A stretch of 64,000 nucleotides of DNA from CAVQCX01 sp963775335. Lineage in GTDB: Bacteria > Pseudomonadota > Gammaproteobacteria > Chromatiales > Chromatiaceae. This document shows positions 10,794 through 19,059 of this stretch, one piece after another. How positions within the stretch are numbered: the first letter of the stretch is position 1; every line of letters starts with the position of its first letter. The position numbers and the translations under genes are program-made. Under the pieces are notes generated by a model that made no database searches, was not told where the DNA came from, and saw only the letters and a list, made by a program, of their open reading frames with translations. The stretch is from contig CAVZIJ010000006.1 in assembly GCA_963775335.1 (NCBI GenBank), positions 124,001-188,000 of the forward strand, in the 5' to 3' direction.

Positions 10794-11996
10794 GTGGACC
10801 TGCACCCGTGTTCGGATACAGCGGTCGCGCAGTTTGGCCCCATCCCCGTGGGGCTCTACGTTCACGTCCCCTGGTGTGTGCGCAAGTGCCCTTACTGCGA
10901 CTTTAACTCCCACGCCCAGCGCGGCCCGATCGCTTGGGAGCCCTACGTCGATGCGCTGCTCGCAGATCTCGAGCTCGAGCTGGAGGACGCTGCGGATCGG
11001 CCCCTGCAGACCATCTTCATCGGAGGCGGTACTCCGAGCCTCCTGCCCGGCAAGGCATTGCGGCGGTTGCTCGATGGCGTGCGTCGGCGCGCCGATTTGG
11101 CCCCGGACATCGAGATCACGATGGAGGCTAATCCCGGGACGGCGGACGCGGCGCGGTTTGCGGACTATCGGGCGGCCGGGGTCAACCGTCTCTCGATCGG
11201 TGTGCAGAGCTTCGACGCCCGATCCCTCCAGGCTTTGGGCCGTATCCACGGCCCGGACGAGGCGGAGCAGGCGTTTCGGTGGGCCCGCAGGGCAGGGTTC
11301 GAGAATCTCAATCTCGACCTGATGTTCGGCTTGCCGGGGCAGGATGTCGACAGCGCCTTGAACAACGTCCGGACGGCGCTGGCGCTCGGGCCGGAGCACC
11401 TTTCCTTCTACCAGCTCACGATCGAGCCCAATACGCCATTCGACCGCACCCCGCCGCTGCTGCCGGACGACGACCTGACGGACCTGATTCACACCGAGGC
11501 CCAGGACCTGCTGGAGGCCGCGGGGCTCTCCCAGTACGAGGTGTCCGCGTATGCGCGCGCCGGGCGTCGCTGTCGGCACAATCTTAATTATTGGGAGTTC
11601 GGCGACTATCTGGGGATAGGTCCGGGCGCCCACGGCAAGCTCACTCTCGGGGCCGGACGGGTGAGCCGGGCACGGCGAGTCCGCGACCCTCACCGGTTCC
11701 TTGATGCGGCCGGCTCCTCCGCGGTCCTGGCGGGGCGTCGGTCTCCGACCGCGCCGGAGTTGGTCTTCGAGTTTGCTCTCAATGCGCTGCGGCTCAGGCA
11801 CGGCGTTCCCGCCGAGCTCTTCGGCGCCCGTACCGGCCTTTGTTACGATCTCCTTGCCCTGCCGCTGGAGGAGGCCCGATTCCGGGGGCTGATCGATCCG
11901 ACCCTCGGGGCGCTGCGCGCCTCCCCGCTGGGATACAGGTTCCTGAATGACCTGGTCGCCCTGTTCCTCGTCGACACCGATGCGGCAGTGCGCTGA
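10794..11996 (+). CDS. hemW: Heme chaperone HemW (radical SAM, coproporphyrinogen oxidase-like)
   Basis: Radical SAM heme-binding chaperone, formerly misnamed oxygen-independent coproporphyrinogen oxidase. The cluster motif CVRKCPYC has Cys28, 32 and 35; it is the HemW pattern and lacks the extra N-terminal region of true HemN. IFIGGGTPSLL, EANPGT, GVNRLSIGVQSF and NLDLMFGLPGQ are family motifs; HNLNYW and GIGPGAHG follow. The GTG at 10794 gives 400 residues and about 20 before GLYVHVPWC, as in relatives. The exact start is uncertain; an upstream extension to 10647 would overlap uvrD. Confidence 0.92.
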   Translation: MDLHPCSDTAVAQFGPIPVGLYVHVPWCVRKCPYCDFNSHAQRGPIAWEPYVDALLADLELELEDAADRPLQTIFIGGGTPSLLPGKALRRLLDGVRRRADLAPDIEITMEANPGTADAARFADYRAAGVNRLSIGVQSFDARSLQALGRIHGPDEAEQAFRWARRAGFENLNLDLMFGLPGQDVDSALNNVRTALALGPEHLSFYQLTIEPNTPFDRTPPLLPDDDLTDLIHTEAQDLLEAAGLSQYEVSAYARAGRRCRHNLNYWEFGDYLGIGPGAHGKLTLGAGRVSRARRVRDPHRFLDAAGSSAVLAGRRSPTAPELVFEFALNALRLRHGVPAELFGARTGLCYDLLALPLEEARFRGLIDPTLGALRASPLGYRFLNDLVALFLVDTDAAVR

Positions 11997-12301
11997 GCTT
12001 GCCCCAGCCGCACGGTCCATTCGCCTATCGGCCGCCGGACCGATCTGACAATAGCGCCACCCTCGACTAGCCTTTGATCGTGGAGTCCGGACACCCCGGT
12101 GTCCCTCCGATGGGCGCCAGACCTGAATCTGCGGCCTCGGGTTGGCGCTGCACCATGGCTTCGGGAGGGTGCCGGCATTGGGTCGAAACGTGAACTATGC
12201 CGCCGCTCGTTCCTGCTACCGCATGGCATCCTGAATGTTCGGCGACGCGGCAAGCGGACCAGGGTAGCTCGGGTGGCGCACTCAGGGCGGATTGAGCATC
12301 C
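11997..12301. other. Gap between hemW and the DUF3135 gene
   Basis: About 305 bp with no convincing gene. A 68-codon open frame at 12099-12305 has no recognisable protein features. One small hairpin (GGACAC / GTGTCC, 12089-12104, loop CCCG) is visible with no T run. I see nothing else. Confidence 0.5.
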
Positions 12302-12655
12302 ATGAGAGAGAACCGTAGTTTCCACGAGAGTTTCAACGAGTGGGCGGCCCTTGCCCGGAGCGATCCGCGGGCCTTCGAGGCGTTGCGCCGGCAACAGGTC
12401 CGCCGGCTGATCGAGCGTGCCCCCCCCCGCCGCCGGATCCGCCTGGAGGCCTTGCAGTGGCGCATCGACCAGGAGCGTAATCGGGCCCCCTCCCCGTTGG
12501 AGGCCTGCCGGCGGCTGTCGGGCATGATGTGGGACAGCCTACTTGGCAAGGGCGGCTTGTTGGACAGCCTGAGAGCCCCACGTCCGTTGGCGGGCGTATC
12601 GGAGGCGTTGTCGCAGTCCCACGCCAACGTGTTGCGGTTCCACCGCAAGTCCTGA
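12302..12655 (+). CDS. DUF3135 family protein
   Basis: Small basic cytoplasmic protein of unknown function, 117 residues. The core (FNEWAALARSDPRAFEALR, then LEALQWRIDQERNRAPSPLEAC and SGMMWDSL) resembles the DUF3135 family as I recall it, which is found mostly in gammaproteobacteria. No signal peptide, membrane segment or catalytic motif is visible. It stands alone between hemW and rpmE on the same strand. The ribosome site is weak. Confidence 0.72.
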   Translation: MRENRSFHESFNEWAALARSDPRAFEALRRQQVRRLIERAPPRRRIRLEALQWRIDQERNRAPSPLEACRRLSGMMWDSLLGKGGLLDSLRAPRPLAGVSEALSQSHANVLRFHRKS

Positions 12656-12742
12656 CGAGACCCTCTCTCGCAATGGGCGGCGAGGCGCGTCGCGCCTTGG
12701 GCCAAGATCGCCGTGGTCGCGGACACGGAGGATCATGTAGAC

Positions 12743-12771
12743 TTGCGTATGGGTGTCGCATGGTCCATAAT
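12743..12771 (+). promoter_or_regulatory. Candidate sigma70 promoter of rpmE
   Basis: TTGCGT (12743-12748), a 17-bp spacer, and CATAAT (12766-12771). The -35 matches consensus at only three positions but spacing is ideal. The predicted start lies about 45 bp before rpmE. Confidence 0.45.
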
Positions 12772-12824
12772 CTTGCGCCTTTGGGTCGGGGCGCCGGGCG
12801 CCCATCGGATCAAGCGAGGCGAAG

Positions 12825-13025
12825 ATGAAAGCCGAAATCCATCCCGAGTATAAGGAGGTGAAGGTCAGCTGCAGCTGTGGGAACGAGTTCGCCACTCGCT
12901 CCACCCTCGGCCACGACCTGCACGTCGAGGTCTGCTCGGCCTGCCATCCCTTTTACACTGGCCGACAGAAGATCGTGGACACGGCGGGTCGCGTCGACAA
13001 GTTTCGGAAGAAATACAGACGCTGA
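12825..13025 (+). CDS. rpmE: 50S ribosomal protein L31 (zinc-binding form)
   Basis: Large-subunit ribosomal protein, 66 residues. It opens MKAEIHPEYKEVKVSCSCGN and has CSAC further on, supplying the paired cysteines of the zinc-containing (C+) L31 type, plus the HPFYTGRQKIVDTAGRVDKF signature. It is a single-gene unit with its own candidate promoter and a strong terminator. Confidence 0.97.
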   Translation: MKAEIHPEYKEVKVSCSCGNEFATRSTLGHDLHVEVCSACHPFYTGRQKIVDTAGRVDKFRKKYRR

Positions 13026-13050
13026 CCCCGATTTGGACGTCAGGCCCCGC

Positions 13051-13076
13051 AAAAGGCACCCCCGGGGTGCCTTTTT
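13051..13076 (+). terminator. Rho-independent terminator of rpmE
   Basis: GGCACC (13055-13060) pairs with GGTGCC (13066-13071) around a CCCGG loop, with an A tract before and five T residues after. It ends rpmE transcription. Confidence 0.9.
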
Positions 13077-13169
13077 CGTTCGGGGAGGCCTCTTGTGCCG
13101 GCCTGACCTTGCCTGCCGGTCGCGCCCGCGGCGGCCCTGCACCGATTCGCCTTCAATGGACCAAACTTC

Positions 13170-14453
13170 ATGAGCGACGCGATCGACAGCCAGAACGAAG
13201 ACGGTGAGCTCAATCGGGCCGCCCTCGTCTACCACGCGGAGCCGACGCCGGGAAAACTGCAGGTAAGCATCACCAAGCCCGCGGAGACCCAGCGCGACCT
13301 CTCTCTCGCCTATACCCCCGGGGTCGCCGAGCCGGTGCGGCGGATCGCCGAGGACCCCGAAGCGGCCTACCTGTACACCAACAAGGGAAACCTGGTGGCG
13401 GTGGTCACCGACGGCACGGCGGTGCTCGGTCTGGGCGCGGTCGGGCCCCTCGCCGGCAAGCCGGTGATGGAAGGCAAGGGTGTGCTGTTCAAGCGGTTCG
13501 CCGGGATCGACGTTTACGACATCGAGGTGAAGGCCAAGAACCCCCAGGCATTCATCGACACCGTGGTGCGTATTGCCCCCACCTTTGGCGGCATCAACCT
13601 GGAAGACATCGCCGCACCCCACTGTTTCGAAATCGAGCAAGCCCTGATCGATCAGCTGGACATCCCCGTGTTTCACGACGACCAGCATGGCACCGCCATC
13701 ATCACCGCGGCTGGGCTGCTCAACGCCCTCGAGCTCCAGGGCAAGAGCATCGACGACGTTCTCATTGTGTGCTTGGGTGCAGGCGCCGCCGGCATCGCCA
13801 CCATCCGGCTCCTTTCCACGCTGGGTGCCCGCCGGGAGCGCATCTATGCCGTCGATCGCGCCGGTGTGATCCATACTGGACGCAAGGACCTCAATCCTTT
13901 TAAATGGGCCGTCGCCGCCGGTACCGAGAAACGCTCGCTCGCCGATGCCATGGCGGGTGCCGATGTTTTCATCGGCGTGTCCGGTCCCGATCTTGTGACC
14001 CGTGGGATGCTCGCTTCCATGGCGCCAAGGCCGATCGTGTTTGCGCTATCCAATCCGGTGCCCGAGATCCGCCCCGCGGTCGCTCGTGCCGTGCGCGGCG
14101 ATCTGATCATGGCGACCGGGCGCAGCGACTATCCCAACCAGGTCAACAACGTGCTGGGCTTCCCGTACATCTTCAGGGGTGCGCTCGACGTTCGGGCGCG
14201 TCGCATCAACGAAGACATGCAGATCGCGGCGGTGCGCGCGCTGCAGCGGATTGCCCACGAGCCGGTGCCCTCGGAGGTGCTCGGCGCTTATGGCCTGGAT
14301 GCCCTGAGCTTCGGTCCCAGCTACTTCATCCCTAAGCCGCTGGACCCGCGCCTGAGGCGCGAGGTCTCGGCCGCGGTGGCGCGGGCAGCAGTGCGCTCGG
14401 GGGTCGCCCGCGCGCCGTACCCGGCTCATTACCCTCAGCCGGGCGAGGGTTGA
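13170..14453 (+). CDS. Malic enzyme (NAD(P)-dependent, oxaloacetate-decarboxylating)
   Basis: Converts malate to pyruvate + CO2 with reduction of NAD(P). At 427 residues it is the short type: like the malic half of MaeB, without the C-terminal phosphotransacetylase-like domain. Motifs include SLAYTPGVAEP, YTNKGNLVAVVTDGTAVLGLG, EDIAAPHCFEIE, VFHDDQHGTAI (divalent-metal and malate site) and the Rossmann loop GAGAAGIA. SNPVPEI and ATGRSDYPNQVNN are also conserved. malate dehydrogenase follows, suggesting a shared role at the malate node. Cofactor preference cannot be decided here. Confidence 0.93.
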   Translation: MSDAIDSQNEDGELNRAALVYHAEPTPGKLQVSITKPAETQRDLSLAYTPGVAEPVRRIAEDPEAAYLYTNKGNLVAVVTDGTAVLGLGAVGPLAGKPVMEGKGVLFKRFAGIDVYDIEVKAKNPQAFIDTVVRIAPTFGGINLEDIAAPHCFEIEQALIDQLDIPVFHDDQHGTAIITAAGLLNALELQGKSIDDVLIVCLGAGAAGIATIRLLSTLGARRERIYAVDRAGVIHTGRKDLNPFKWAVAAGTEKRSLADAMAGADVFIGVSGPDLVTRGMLASMAPRPIVFALSNPVPEIRPAVARAVRGDLIMATGRSDYPNQVNNVLGFPYIFRGALDVRARRINEDMQIAAVRALQRIAHEPVPSEVLGAYGLDALSFGPSYFIPKPLDPRLRREVSAAVARAAVRSGVARAPYPAHYPQPGEG

Positions 14454-14487
14454 GTGGCCCTCGCCCCGATGGCGCTGAGCTATTCTC

Positions 14488-14523
14488 CAAGGAGTCGGCA
14501 TCCCGAGCCGACCTGGCTCCTTG
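14488..14523 (+). promoter_or_regulatory. Imperfect long hairpin upstream of mdh
   Basis: CAAGGAG (14488-14494) pairs with CTCCTTG (14517-14523), and inside it TCGGC (14495-14499) pairs with GCCGA (14507-14511); a 5-nt bulge CCTGG separates the two 3' arms. It could end the malic enzyme transcript or structure the mdh leader. There is no T run. Confidence 0.5.
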
Positions 14524-14547
14524 CCAGCCAAGCCATGCGGAGGGGCG

Positions 14548-15471
14548 ATGGATAAGGTTGCCATCATCGGTGCAGGCCGGGTTGGCGAGACGACGGCGCA
14601 GTTTCTTGCGAAGCAGGAGCTTTGCCGCGAAGTCGTGCTCGTAGATGTGCGTGAGGACGTGCCTCAGGGTGTGGCCCTGGACGTGTTTCAGACCTCCCCT
14701 TTCTTTGGCTTTGATACCCGCGTGTACGGGAGCAATGAGCCCCGGGCCATGGCCGGCGCGGAGCTGGTGGTGGTGACTGCCGGGCTCCCCCGCAAGCCCG
14801 GGATGTCCCGATCCGACGTGCTGCAGGTCAACGTCGAGATCCTCGACGCCATCGTCGCGGACGTTCAGCGCTACGCGCCGGACTCCATCCTGCTGATCGT
14901 AAGCAATCCGGTGGACGTCCTTACCTACCGTGCTTGGCGGCTCACCGGTTGGGATCGCCGCCGGGTGCTCGGTCAGGCCGGAGTGCTCGATTCCTCGCGC
15001 ATGGCGAGCTTCATTGCCCTGGAGACCGGCTTTTCCGCGCGCGACATCACAACGATCGTCCTCGGTGGCCATGGCGACACCATGGTGCCGCTGCCGCGCT
15101 TCTGCACGATCAACGGCATCCCGCTCTCCCGGTTCGTGTCCCCGGAGCGGATCGAGGAGATCATCGCGCGCACCCGCAACGGCGGCGCCGAGATCCTGGC
15201 GCTGCGCAAGCTGAGCAGCGCCTATGATGCCCCCGGGGCCTCGGTAGCTGCCATGGTGGACGCGATCAGCCACGACCGGCGCCGGCTGCTGCCCTGTGTC
15301 GCCATGCTGGAAGGGGAATACGGCGAGCACGATGTCGCCATGGGCGTACCCTGTGTGCTTGCGAAGGGTGGCCTGCAGTCGATCATCGAGCTGGATCTCG
15401 ACGAGCTCGAGGCCCGACAGTTCTCCGCCTCCGTCGCGGCGGTGCGCGCCGATATCGCCCGCCTCGGGTGA
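14548..15471 (+). CDS. mdh: Malate dehydrogenase (LDH-like family)
   Basis: Oxidises malate to oxaloacetate with NAD in the TCA cycle. 307 residues, of the lactate-dehydrogenase-like MDH type rather than the E. coli type. The Rossmann loop GAGRVG is near the N-terminus. The substrate loop GLPRKPGMSRSDVL has the Arg pair typical of malate specificity. SNPVDVLTY and the catalytic GGHGDTMVPL are intact. Start ATG 14548 (MDKVAIIGAGRVG) follows a GGAGGGG box; an upstream ATG at 14521 lacks one. A long hairpin sits in its leader. Confidence 0.93.
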   Translation: MDKVAIIGAGRVGETTAQFLAKQELCREVVLVDVREDVPQGVALDVFQTSPFFGFDTRVYGSNEPRAMAGAELVVVTAGLPRKPGMSRSDVLQVNVEILDAIVADVQRYAPDSILLIVSNPVDVLTYRAWRLTGWDRRRVLGQAGVLDSSRMASFIALETGFSARDITTIVLGGHGDTMVPLPRFCTINGIPLSRFVSPERIEEIIARTRNGGAEILALRKLSSAYDAPGASVAAMVDAISHDRRRLLPCVAMLEGEYGEHDVAMGVPCVLAKGGLQSIIELDLDELEARQFSASVAAVRADIARLG

Positions 15472-15570
15472 GGGGGGCTCCGCTCCAGGACCCTGTGGGA
15501 ACCGTGCGAGACTGTGGACTTGCCGCAGCCTCCGGTGGATCTATCGACCAGGCCGGACAGGAGAGACGCG

Positions 15571-15651
15571 GTGTCCGACAAGCTCGTGACCCTCACCGAC
15601 AAGAGCCTCGGCGCCTCGATACGCGACTATGTCCCGATCTCGGAGCCCTGA
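15571..15651 (+). pseudogene. 26-codon frame resembling the start of citrate synthase
   Basis: A GTG start with GGAGAG upstream opens a frame of only 26 residues beginning MSDKLVTLTDKSLGAS. Type II citrate synthases commonly start in this way (SDK.VTLTD), and the frame directly follows malate dehydrogenase. It stops after 26 codons, and the downstream DNA is occupied by a minus-strand gene. It may be a truncated gltA remnant, a tiny peptide, or chance. Confidence 0.25.
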
Positions 15652-15681
15652 GGCGCTCGAGGCCGCGCGGCGCCCGGCCGG

Positions 15682-16329
15682 CTAAGGCCCTTCCCGCGGA
15701 TACTGAGGCTCTTCTTGGGCCGGGTCCGAGCGCTCCAGCAACCGGCGGACGGCCTGGAGGTCCGCCCGTGCCATGGCCCGACGGTCCCCCGGAGCCAGTG
15801 GTGCCTCTCGCCGTCCCTTTTCGTCGAACACGACCAGCTCGACCGTGGTGTCACCCGCCTGAAAGCGAAACGCCGGCAGGGTGCGCCTGTGTCGGCCCCC
15901 GAACCGGAGCGTCTTCTGCGCGTCGCGCCAGGGGATCCGCAGCCTGGCCAGGTGTGCTGCCACCGCTGTGGGATCATCGACGAACAGGTGCAGCTCGATG
16001 GGGGAGTGGCGGGGAGCGGTGCCGTCCAGCACGGCGCCGACGAGGTGGGGCTTGAACGCTGCGAAGGCGCTCATGGCGTCCAGGGCCCGAAGACGGAGCT
16101 GAGTTAACGATTCCCGTTGAGTCTCGCCCTGGAACAGCCGGTGGTGGCATCGCAGCGCCTCCTCGATCTCCTCCCGGGTCGGCCAGGATCGCCGGTTCGC
16201 GCACCCGAGCCTTGCGGCCGCTTTTCTGCACGCCTTGGCCAGATTGGGCAGCTGCTCGTCCGCCGCGATTCTGGCGGCCTCATAGGCAAGCCGCTGTCTG
16301 AGTGTGTCTCGGGGCTCGCTGATTGTCAT
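15682..16329 (-). CDS. Nucleotidyltransferase-like hypothetical protein
   Basis: 215 residues, cytoplasmic. The middle part (LVGAVLDGTAPRHSPIELH, then LFVDDP) resembles the G-x-x-x-x-GT core of minimal nucleotidyltransferase folds. The usual acidic pair after the glycine motif is poorly preserved, so activity is doubtful. The N-terminal third is helical and basic. The gene starts 9 bp after mrcA on the same strand and is probably its operon partner. The specific function is unknown. Confidence 0.6.
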   Translation of the reverse strand: MTISEPRDTLRQRLAYEAARIAADEQLPNLAKACRKAAARLGCANRRSWPTREEIEEALRCHHRLFQGETQRESLTQLRLRALDAMSAFAAFKPHLVGAVLDGTAPRHSPIELHLFVDDPTAVAAHLARLRIPWRDAQKTLRFGGRHRRTLPAFRFQAGDTTVELVVFDEKGRREAPLAPGDRRAMARADLQAVRRLLERSDPAQEEPQYPREGP

Positions 16330-16338
16330 GGGAGCACC

Positions 16339-18837
16339 TCAGAAGAGGCTCTCGACCACCCCGGCCTCGCCCTTGCCTGCTGCCGGCCCCGCCGGCCCGG
16401 CAGCAGCAGGCACCTGGTCGGCGCGAAACACCTCGAAGATCGCATCTGTCGCGCCGGGCGCCGCCCGTCGGCCCGTGGCTGGATCGATCCCCACCGTGAC
16501 CATGTCCGGCGGCATCACCGGCAGCTCCTCGGGCACCCCTTTCAGGGCCTGTCCCATGAAGGCGATCCATGCGGGAAGAGCGGCGTGCCCGCCGGTCTCC
16601 GCCCGACCCAAGGGGGCAAAGTTGTCGAACCCCACCCAGACGATGGCCACCAGGGTCGGATGAAACCCGTTGAACCAGGCGTCGCGCTGGTCGTTGGTGG
16701 TCCCCGTCTTGCCCGCGATGTCGTTGCGCCCCAGTGATCGCGCTCTGACTGCGGTCCCTTCGCGGATCACCCCGCGCAGCATGGAGTTCATCACGTAATA
16801 GTTCTCGGGAGAGATCACCCGAGGGGCGACATGTCCCGGCTGCTGCGACTGCGATTGTGCCTGCGACTGGGCCTGGGTCGCGGGCTGAGCCGCTGTGAGG
16901 GTTGGATTGGCCGCCGGCGTCGAAGCGCTTGCGCCCTCAGCCGGTGAGGATGCCACAGGCGTTTCACATGTCTTGCATACCCTGGCCGGGTCGGCCTGAA
17001 AGACGGTGCCTTGACCTTCCAGGTCGATGCGGTTGATCAGGTAAGGCTCCACCCTGAACCCGCCGTTGGCCAGGACAGCGAACCCGCGGGCCATCTGTAG
17101 CGGCGTCACGGAGGCGGTCCCGAGCGCCAGAGAGAGGTTCCTGGGCAGCTCGTCCGGGTCGAACCCGAACAGTGCGGCGTGACTGATCGCCCGGTCGATC
17201 CCGATGGCCCGGAGCAGGCGGATCGAGACCAGGTTTCGGGACTTGGCGAGGGCCACCCGCAAGCGCGTTGGACCAAAGAATTGGCGGCTGTAGTTCTCCG
17301 GTCGCCAGGCCTCTTCGGTGCCGGCGTCGGCGAAAACGACCGGCGCGTCGTTGATGAGGCTGGCCGGGGTAAACCCGGCCTCCAGCGCCGCCGAGTAGAT
17401 GAACGGCTTGAAGCCTGAGCCTGGCTGGCGATGGGCCTGGGTCACCCGGTTGAATTTACTCTGCGCAAAGTCGTAGCCGCCGATCAGGGCCCGGATTGCC
17501 CCGTCGGTGGGATCGACGACCACCATGGCCCCTTCCACCGCCGGCACCTCGGCGAGGCGCCAGCGCCGCGGCTCTTTGTCCCCTGAGCCTTCGATTGCCT
17601 GAATTCTGATCAAGTCGCCCCGCTTGAGCACCTCGCCGGCCGTCTTCGGCGCGGCGCCGCGGCGATTCTCGTCGATCAGCGGTGCGGCCCATTTCAGTCC
17701 GTCCCAGTCTATCGTCTCCGTGCCGCCGTCCTTCAGGGCCACCTTGACGCTGTTGTCCTCGACGCCAACGACCAGGGCCGGTAGGAGACTGCCGACGGGC
17801 TGGCGCTCGGACAGCAGCTCAGCCCAATGCCCAGGCGCATCTGCGGCGCCGATGTCCACGTGGCCCTCCGGTCCGCGGTACCCGTGGCGCCGGTCATAGT
17901 CGTCCAAAGCCCCCCGTAAGGCCGCGGTGGCCTCCTCCTGGAACCGGGCGTCCAGAGTCGTGAATACCTCGTAGGCGTTGGTGTATGCGTCCCGACCATA
18001 GCGCTCGACCATCTCCGAGCGAGCCATCTCGGCCACGTAGGGCGCGTCGACCTCTGCGCCGGCGGTATGCAGACGGGCCGTGACCGGAGCTCGCATCGCC
18101 CGGGAGGCCTCCTCTTTGCTGACGAAGCCAAGCTCGGCCATGCGCCCGAGCACGTAGTTGCGCCGCTCAATGGCGCGCTCGGGAGATGCGACCGGGTTGA
18201 CTCGGGAGGGGGCCTTCGGGAGCGCGGCGATCATGGCGGTTTGGGCGAGGTCGAGCTCGGCGACGCTCCCCCCGTAGTAAACCTGTGCCGCGGCGCCCAC
18301 GCCATAGGCGCGATTCCCGAGGTAGATCTTGTTCAGATACAGCTCGAGGATCTCCTCCTTGGACAGATCACGGTCGATTTGCAGGGCAAGGAGGATCTCG
18401 TTGAGCTTGCGGCTGAAGGTCTTGGTCCGGGACAGGAAGAAGTTGCGCGCCACCTGCATGGTGATGGTGCTACCCCCCTGGCGGCGTTCTCCGGTAAGTA
18501 TCAGCTGGAGGCCCGCCCGAGTCAGCCCCTGGATGTCGACCCCGGGGTGCTCGAAGAATCGATCATCCTCAGCGGCGACGAACGCCTGGACCATGCGTTT
18601 CGGAATCTCGTCGTACCGAAGAGGGATGCGGCGCATTTCCCCGAATTCCGCAATCAGCTTGTGCTCCCGTGAGTACACCCGAAGCGGAACCTGGAACCGC
18701 ACGTCGCGCAGCTCGCTCGTGTCCGGGAGCGTGGGCACCACGTACACGTAGATGGCCCCGATGGTCCCGCCCACCGCCAGGGCACTGGCGAGAAGCAGCC
18801 AGAGCATCAGTCTCCAGAGCCTAGATACCCACTTCAT
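16339..18837 (-). CDS. mrcA: Penicillin-binding protein 1A
   Basis: Bifunctional class A PBP: polymerises glycan strands and cross-links peptides at the inner membrane. One N-terminal membrane anchor is followed by the GT51 domain (AAEDDRFFEHPGVD, QGGSTITMQVARN, LNKIYLGNRAYGVGAAAQ). An OB-like insert and the transpeptidase follow: SGFK (SxxK), SRN (SxN) and KTGTT (KTG). 832 residues from ATG 18837 (MKWVSRLWR); a longer start at 18900 is unlikely. A Gln/Ser-rich linker (AQSQAQSQSQQ) interrupts the transpeptidase after a CxxC pair that E. coli PBP1A also has. Divergent from pilM, as in Pseudomonas. Confidence 0.96.
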   Translation of the reverse strand: MKWVSRLWRLMLWLLLASALAVGGTIGAIYVYVVPTLPDTSELRDVRFQVPLRVYSREHKLIAEFGEMRRIPLRYDEIPKRMVQAFVAAEDDRFFEHPGVDIQGLTRAGLQLILTGERRQGGSTITMQVARNFFLSRTKTFSRKLNEILLALQIDRDLSKEEILELYLNKIYLGNRAYGVGAAAQVYYGGSVAELDLAQTAMIAALPKAPSRVNPVASPERAIERRNYVLGRMAELGFVSKEEASRAMRAPVTARLHTAGAEVDAPYVAEMARSEMVERYGRDAYTNAYEVFTTLDARFQEEATAALRGALDDYDRRHGYRGPEGHVDIGAADAPGHWAELLSERQPVGSLLPALVVGVEDNSVKVALKDGGTETIDWDGLKWAAPLIDENRRGAAPKTAGEVLKRGDLIRIQAIEGSGDKEPRRWRLAEVPAVEGAMVVVDPTDGAIRALIGGYDFAQSKFNRVTQAHRQPGSGFKPFIYSAALEAGFTPASLINDAPVVFADAGTEEAWRPENYSRQFFGPTRLRVALAKSRNLVSIRLLRAIGIDRAISHAALFGFDPDELPRNLSLALGTASVTPLQMARGFAVLANGGFRVEPYLINRIDLEGQGTVFQADPARVCKTCETPVASSPAEGASASTPAANPTLTAAQPATQAQSQAQSQSQQPGHVAPRVISPENYYVMNSMLRGVIREGTAVRARSLGRNDIAGKTGTTNDQRDAWFNGFHPTLVAIVWVGFDNFAPLGRAETGGHAALPAWIAFMGQALKGVPEELPVMPPDMVTVGIDPATGRRAAPGATDAIFEVFRADQVPAAAGPAGPAAGKGEAGVVESLF

Positions 18838-18947
18838 GCGCCAGTTCACAGTATTAGGTGGAGGGCGGCCGCGACAATAACTTGGCCGCCGGCCGGACAT
18901 ATTAGCAAAAAGAGCACGGAGGGCGCTGTCTGTTTGGAAAAAACAAC

Positions 18948-18976
18948 TTCACAAGAAATTTATTTGCTGCTATATA
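18948..18976 (+). promoter_or_regulatory. Sigma70 promoter of pilMNOPQ
   Basis: TTCACA (18948-18953, 5 of 6 to consensus), a 17-bp spacer ending in TGC, and TATATA (18971-18976) make a strong extended -10 promoter. It lies in the AT-rich mrcA/pilM gap and predicts a leader of about 75 nt before pilM. Confidence 0.7.
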
Positions 18977-19059
18977 GTTAAGCACTCTTATTAGAATAAC
19001 CCTTAATTGCCGCGCCCGGCGCGCTTGATTCCAGGACCTCACTGACACGGTAAGCCGCG

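Noticed and set aside
12099..12305. 68-codon open frame after hemW
   Set aside because: No ribosome site, no motif, and an Arg-rich translation typical of off-frame GC-rich DNA.
15715..16107. Plus-strand frame opposite the nucleotidyltransferase-like gene
   Set aside because: The minus-strand frame has coherent protein features and lies directly behind mrcA; the plus-strand one does not.
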